Shown here: positions 3,802 to 7,149 of the stretch, one piece after another
How positions within the stretch are numbered: the stretch's first letter is position 1
Layout of the letters: every line of letters starts with the position of its first letter
Origin: Deltaproteobacteria bacterium
GTDB lineage: Bacteria > Myxococcota > B64-G9
Reading direction: 5' to 3'
Assembly (NCBI GenBank): GCA_003647095.1
Contig: QMME01000205.1
Location: 1 to 7,149, forward strand
DNA length: 7,149 bases
Program-made: the position numbers and the translations under genes
Notes under the pieces: model-generated
What the model was told of the DNA's origin: nothing
The model's database searches: none
The model's input: the letters and a program-made list of their open reading frames with translations, nothing else

Positions 3802-5652
3802 ATGAAAGCGTCCCTGTCGTACCTGCTCCTCGTTCAGGTCGTCATCGTCCTTCCCGCCTCCGGCTGTGCCGCGGCCCGTCCGCGGCCGGTGGAGAAGAGC
3901 GCCGTTTCCGGCCAGCCGGCTTCCCCGGCGGCGGAACCTCTCGCCACCAGCGCCCGGGCCCTGGAACACTACCTGCGGGCACGCCTGCACGAGTTGGCCG
4001 GCGACTACCAGCAGGCCACCTACGAGATGCGCAAGGCCCTGCTCTACGACGACGGCTCCGCCCACCTGCACACCGCCCTGGGCCAGTACTATGCCGGCCA
4101 GGGCTTGTGGGAGAAGGCCAGCCGGGAGGCGGCCCGGGCCCACCGGCTCGATCCCCGCTACCTGCCGGCGCTGATGTTGCAGGCGGTGGCCCTGCTGCGT
4201 GCGGGCAAGAAGGAGCAGGCGGCCGAGCGGCTGCAACGGGTACTGCAGATAGACGGCAAGAACATCGAGGCCGCCATTCGCCTGGCCCAGCTGTACCTGG
4301 ACCTGGACCGCAAGCAGCAGGCGGAGCAGGTGCTGCAGCGCATGACCCGGGCCAACCCGGAGTCGGCCGAGGGTTTCCGGCGCCTGGGTGACCTGGCCTT
4401 CGAGCGCGGGGACGAGAAGAAGGCCGAGAGCTACTTCCGCCGGGCCCTGCAGCTGGAACCGGCCGACACCCGCACCATCGAGGTGCTGGCCGGCCTGCTG
4501 GAACGCCAGGGTCGTTACCGCGAGGCCATTGCCGTGTTCGAGGATGCGCTGGAATACAGCCCGGAGAATCCCGGTTACATGGCCTACATGGCCGGGTTGT
4601 ACCTCAAGGCCGGCGATCGCGCCTCGGCCCGGGCCTACTTCGAGCAGCTGCGGGCCAGCGATCCGCGCAACGCCCGCCTCATCGCCTACGAGTATTCCAA
4701 GCTCAACATGCACGACGAGGCCATCGGCGAGCTCAAGAAGCTGCTGCAGGCGCATCCCAACTTGAATGCCGAGCGCCTGCTGCTGGCCATCCTCTACGAG
4801 GAACGCAAGCAGTGGGAGCTGGCCCTGGCCGAACTGGAGCACATCCCCGAAAAGTCCCGGGTTCACCTCAACGCCCTGATCAACCGCGGCTACTGCCTGC
4901 TCAACTCCAAGCGTTACCAGCAGGCCGAGACGGTGCTGCTCCAGGCCCTGGCCAAGGCCAGCCAGGACGACGACCGCGGTCGTATCTGGCGCTACCTGGC
5001 CTCCCTGTGGAGCAAGACCGGGAAGGTGGACGAGGGAGTGCGCCGGCTCGACGAGGCCCTGGCCCGGCATCCGCAGCTGCTGGACCTGGTGGAGGCCAAG
5101 GCCAGCCTGCTGGTGGACGGCGGCCGGGCCGACGCCGGCATTGCGGTGCTGCGCCGGGCCATCGAGAAAAATCCCCGCTCGGTGCAGCTGCTTTATTCCC
5201 TGGGGGCCATGCTCGAGAAAGCCGGGCGGGTGCCGGAGAGCATCGCCGCCATGCGCCGGGTGCTGGACCTGGAACCCAACAACGCCTCGGCGCTGAACTT
5301 CATCGGCTACACCCTGGCCGACCAGAAGCAGAATCTCGACGAGGCCGAGCAGCTGGTGCGCCGGGCCCTGCTCCTGCAGCCGGGCAACGGCGCCATCACC
5401 GATTCGCTGGGCTGGGTGCTGTACCAGAAGGGCCAGTACCGGCAGGCGCTGGAGCTGCTGCGCCAGGCCGATCGTCTCAGCCCCGGCGAGGCGGTGATCA
5501 TCATGCACATCGGCGACGCCCTGCTCAAGCTGGGCCGGCTCCAGCAGGCCCGGCGCGAGTACCGGCGTGCCCTGGAGGCCGATCCCGAACCGCGCGACCG
5601 GCGCCAGATCGTCGAACGGCTACGGCGGTTGAAAGGTGAGGGGCGGTCTTGA
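3802..5652 (+). CDS. TPR-repeat lipoprotein, 616 aa
   Basis: The protein opens with a lipoprotein signal peptide: Lys2, a hydrophobic core at about 6-19 and a lipobox-like ASGC with Cys22 (the -3 position is Ala rather than the usual Leu). A Pro/Ala/Ser-rich linker runs to about 45. From about 52 to 595 it is an almost continuous tetratricopeptide superhelix of around 15 units, ending in a charged tail. Clear units include the one with YFRRALQLEPAD (211-222) and the conserved C-terminal block ALNFIGYTLADQ...LDEAE...AITDSLGWVLYQKGQY (497-546), typical of a widespread proteobacterial TPR family. TPR arrays bind proteins; a surface or periplasmic scaffold in envelope assembly or polysaccharide export fits. 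The ATG at 3802 is the only start that keeps the signal peptide; it has only a weak AGG before it. No catalytic domain is seen. The exact partner is unknown. Confidence 0.9.
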   Translation: MKASLSYLLLVQVVIVLPASGCAAARPRPVEKSAVSGQPASPAAEPLATSARALEHYLRARLHELAGDYQQATYEMRKALLYDDGSAHLHTALGQYYAGQGLWEKASREAARAHRLDPRYLPALMLQAVALLRAGKKEQAAERLQRVLQIDGKNIEAAIRLAQLYLDLDRKQQAEQVLQRMTRANPESAEGFRRLGDLAFERGDEKKAESYFRRALQLEPADTRTIEVLAGLLERQGRYREAIAVFEDALEYSPENPGYMAYMAGLYLKAGDRASARAYFEQLRASDPRNARLIAYEYSKLNMHDEAIGELKKLLQAHPNLNAERLLLAILYEERKQWELALAELEHIPEKSRVHLNALINRGYCLLNSKRYQQAETVLLQALAKASQDDDRGRIWRYLASLWSKTGKVDEGVRRLDEALARHPQLLDLVEAKASLLVDGGRADAGIAVLRRAIEKNPRSVQLLYSLGAMLEKAGRVPESIAAMRRVLDLEPNNASALNFIGYTLADQKQNLDEAEQLVRRALLLQPGNGAITDSLGWVLYQKGQYRQALELLRQADRLSPGEAVIIMHIGDALLKLGRLQQARREYRRALEADPEPRDRRQIVERLRRLKGEGRS

Positions 5653-5696
5653 TTCCTCGACTCCGCGGTGGCACCGACCTCGCTCTTGCCTTCCTC

Positions 5697-5719
5697 CCGC
5701 CGGCCGGGGCGCGCCGCGG
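5697..5719 (+). terminator. Weak hairpin between TPR and FHA genes
   Basis: CCGC and GGC (5697-5700, 5702-5704, one bulged C) can pair with GCC and GCGG (5713-5719), giving a 7-bp GC stem. A T-rich CTTTCTT follows at 5726-5732 after several other bases. It lies 44 bp past the TPR stop and just before the FHA promoter, where a terminator would make sense. The tract is too distant for a strong intrinsic terminator. CCGCGGTGG also occurs twice here (5663-5671 and 5714-5722). Confidence 0.25.
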
Positions 5720-5730
5720 TGGTGGCTTTC

Positions 5731-5759
5731 TTGACAACCCATTTGCATCTGCCTAGTAT
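5731..5759 (+). promoter_or_regulatory. Strong sigma70 promoter of the FHA/LolB-like genes
   Basis: A perfect TTGACA (5731-5736) is separated by 17 bp from TAGTAT (5754-5759), in a locally AT-richer stretch of a GC-rich intergenic region. Transcription would start near 5766, giving a leader of about 44 bases before the ATG at 5810. This means the FHA and LolB-like genes can be expressed independently of the TPR gene upstream. Confidence 0.75.
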
Positions 5760-5774
5760 TCCAGGGAAATTGCT

Positions 5775-5798
5775 GCCGGGGACCGCAGGGTCCCGGGC
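5775..5798 (+). promoter_or_regulatory. Leader hairpin before the FHA gene
   Basis: GGGACC (5779-5784) pairs with GGTCCC (5789-5794) around a GCAG loop. The stem extends past one G-G mismatch to GCC/GGC (5775-5777 and 5796-5798), nine pairs in all. It sits 11 bases before the ATG at 5810 and holds the only purine-rich AGGG (5787-5790) in the leader. It could therefore limit ribosome entry or be a binding site for a regulator. A second structure or ligand pocket is not evident. Confidence 0.45.
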
Positions 5799-5809
5799 CT
5801 ACGGTGCCC

Positions 5810-6340
5810 ATGGCGTCCATAACAGACTACCTTTCCGATGCCCGTTCCTCTCCCCTGGAGGAATTCACCTCGCGCCACGGCAACCCGGTGCTGGTACAGC
5901 GCCAGCTACCCGACATGATGGATCCCCGTAACGAGTACCGTTCCACCCTGAAGATGAAGATCGATCACGAACGCCAGGAGGTGCAGGTGGAGTCCACCCC
6001 CCCGCGGCCGGAGAGCCTGGTGCTGGAGATCGCCAAGTCGGATCGCAACAGCGTGGCCGGCAAGATCCTGGTGGGCCGCACCGAGACCAACGACCTGGTG
6101 GTGGCCCACCTGACGGTGTCCAAGCATCACGCCTACCTGCGCCGGGAGGAAGGCGGACAGGTGCTGCTGGTGGACGCCGGTTCCACCAACGGCACCAAGC
6201 TCAACGGCCGCCGCCTGGATGCCAGCCAGCCCCGGCAACTGGCCGACGGCGACCAGGTGGCCTTCGGGGACGTGGCCTTCACCTACTACTCGCCCCAGGG
6301 ATTCTACAACCTGTTGCACAGCCTGTCGGTTCTGCAATGA
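5810..6340 (+). CDS. FHA-domain protein
   Basis: The 176-residue soluble protein has an N-terminal segment (1-65, including ITDYLSDARSSPLEEFTSRHGNPVLV) that I do not recognise, then a forkhead-associated domain at about 70-165. The phosphothreonine-binding residues are intact: VGRTETND (88-95, Arg90), VSKHHAYL (103-110, Ser104, His107), DAGSTNGTKLNG (122-133, Asn127) and LADGDQVAFGDVAFTYY (144-160). FHA domains read threonine phosphorylation made by Hanks-type kinases, commonly in signalling to division, cell-wall or secretion machinery. There is no signal peptide or membrane segment, so it acts in the cytoplasm. No kinase or phosphatase gene lies in the window. A GTG at 5804 would add two residues; I prefer the ATG, but neither has a good Shine-Dalgarno. 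Its stop overlaps the next start as ATGA, so both are likely co-translated from the promoter at 5731. Confidence 0.9.
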   Translation: MASITDYLSDARSSPLEEFTSRHGNPVLVQRQLPDMMDPRNEYRSTLKMKIDHERQEVQVESTPPRPESLVLEIAKSDRNSVAGKILVGRTETNDLVVAHLTVSKHHAYLRREEGGQVLLVDAGSTNGTKLNGRRLDASQPRQLADGDQVAFGDVAFTYYSPQGFYNLLHSLSVLQ

Positions 6341-7128
6341 GGGCGGGCCGTCTCGCACCGGCCTGGCTGTTGCCGGCCTGCCTGTTGCTGAGCGCCTGCC
6401 CGCCCCGGCTGGTGCCCCCGCCGCCTGGAGATACCCCCGGCGCCGAGCAGTTGCTGCGGAGATTGCGCCGGGCCCGCCGGCCGTTGCACTCGCTGCGGGC
6501 CTCGGCGGTGGTCGTGGCCCGCCGCCACGGGCAGCGGGTGAAGATGCGTGCGTTGGTGGCCGCGGCCCGGCCGGCACGCCTGCGCCTGGAGACCGAGAGC
6601 ATATTCGGGCAGGCGGTGTCCATCATGGTTACCGATGGTCGTCGCTTCACCCTCTGGGACATGGAGCACGGCCGTTTCCTGCAAGGGCGGGCCACCCCGG
6701 CCAACCTGGGCCGGGTGCTGCCGGTGCCGCTCGACGGGGCGGAGCTGGCCCGTACCTTCCTGGGCGAGCCGCCGCTCATCGCCTATGCCCGGGCCCGGCT
6801 GAGCTGGGACGGCGCGGCGGGCAGCTACCTGGTGGAGCTGGAAAACTCCCGCCAGCGGCAGCTGCTGTGGATCCACCCCCAGTGGCTGTTGCCGTTGCGC
6901 CTGGAGACGTACCAGCAGGGGAAACTCCTGTGGCGCATCAGCCTGCAGGGGCAGGCTCCCCGCGACGACCTGCCGGCCATGATCGAGAGTCTGACCTGCG
7001 AGATCTCCTCGCCCGCGGTGAGGCTGTACATCCACCTGCGCAGCCTGGAGGCCAACTGCCGGTTGCCCGACGATGTTTTCCGCCTGGAGCCTCCTCCCGG
7101 GATGGAGGTCGAGACCGTGGGAGGATAG
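6337..7128 (+). CDS. LolA/LolB-fold outer-membrane lipoprotein (DUF4292-like)
   Basis: The 263-residue product begins with a lipoprotein signal (Arg2, Arg5, hydrophobic 8-19) and lipobox LSAC with Cys21. The residues after the cysteine are PP, not Asp, so outer-membrane retention is expected. The body has the LolA/LolB-type half-barrel pattern: LRASAVVVARRHGQRVKMRALVAA (53-76), RLRLETESIFGQAVSIMVTDGRRFTLWDMEHGRFLQG (81-117) and a repeated strand pattern through WIHPQWLLPLRLETYQQGKLLWRISLQ (178-204). It most resembles the DUF4292 lipoproteins proposed to do the job of LolB, which accepts lipoproteins from LolA and inserts them in the outer membrane. That role is inferred. The ATG at 6337 overlaps the FHA stop by four bases and lacks its own ribosome site. 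The gene is complete (TAG at 7126-7128), and the last 21 bases of the window show no further start. Confidence 0.8.
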   Translation: MRAGRLAPAWLLPACLLLSACPPRLVPPPPGDTPGAEQLLRRLRRARRPLHSLRASAVVVARRHGQRVKMRALVAAARPARLRLETESIFGQAVSIMVTDGRRFTLWDMEHGRFLQGRATPANLGRVLPVPLDGAELARTFLGEPPLIAYARARLSWDGAAGSYLVELENSRQRQLLWIHPQWLLPLRLETYQQGKLLWRISLQGQAPRDDLPAMIESLTCEISSPAVRLYIHLRSLEANCRLPDDVFRLEPPPGMEVETVGG

Positions 7129-7149
7129 GATTTCCCACCTCGGCCGCAA

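Noticed and set aside
3787..5508. Long open frame (573 codons) on the minus strand across the TPR gene
   Set aside because: Its composition is the mirror of the TPR codons (Gln/Leu/Val/Gly-rich, no domain). The plus strand has clear TPR units and a lipoprotein signal. Such shadows are common in GC-rich DNA.
4812..5639. Plus-strand 275-codon frame inside the TPR gene
   Set aside because: Gly/Ala/Pro/Arg-rich alternate frame with no motif, lying wholly within the TPR coding region.

Overview
The window is GC-rich, gene-dense DNA from a Gram-negative bacterium. It carries a LolA-type periplasmic lipoprotein chaperone and two lipobox-bearing, probably outer-membrane lipoproteins. The gene families and the look of the coding regions fit a deltaproteobacterial lineage such as Desulfuromonadota/Geobacter relatives. 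That placement is inference only; there is no rRNA or marker gene here to settle it.

Layout, left to right. (1) At 1-678 (+) is lolA, whose frame is open to the window edge, so its start and signal peptide are probably outside. (2) A 109-bp convergent gap holds a perfect hairpin and a near-perfect direct repeat. (3) At 2891-788 (-) lies a tightly overlapped three-gene unit: a membrane-anchored endonuclease/exonuclease/phosphatase-fold protein (EEP), a 64-residue two-helix membrane microprotein with an ideal Shine-Dalgarno, and a TtcA-family protein that has lost nearly every catalytic and iron-sulfur residue. (4) At 3610-2970 (-) is a Phd/YefM antitoxin and PIN toxin pair with a near-consensus sigma70 promoter and operator-like palindromes; no separate promoter is visible for the three genes that follow it. 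(5) An AT-richer divergent control region (3611-3801) carries the toxin-antitoxin promoter on one strand and, on the other, a 13-bp tandem repeat next to a candidate promoter. (6) At 3802-7128 (+) are a large TPR lipoprotein, a cytosolic FHA-domain protein with its own strong promoter and a hairpin in its leader, and a LolA/LolB-fold lipoprotein joined to the FHA gene by an ATGA overlap.

How the genes may work together: lolA, the TPR lipoprotein and the LolB-like lipoprotein point to outer-membrane and lipoprotein biogenesis. A TPR gene next to a LolB-type lipoprotein gene is, from memory, a recurring proteobacterial arrangement, often followed by ispE and prs, so ispE is a reasonable guess for the next gene beyond the window. 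The FHA gene between them suggests a link to phosphothreonine signalling. The EEP/microprotein/pseudo-TtcA unit has no function I can name and is the best candidate here for something undescribed.
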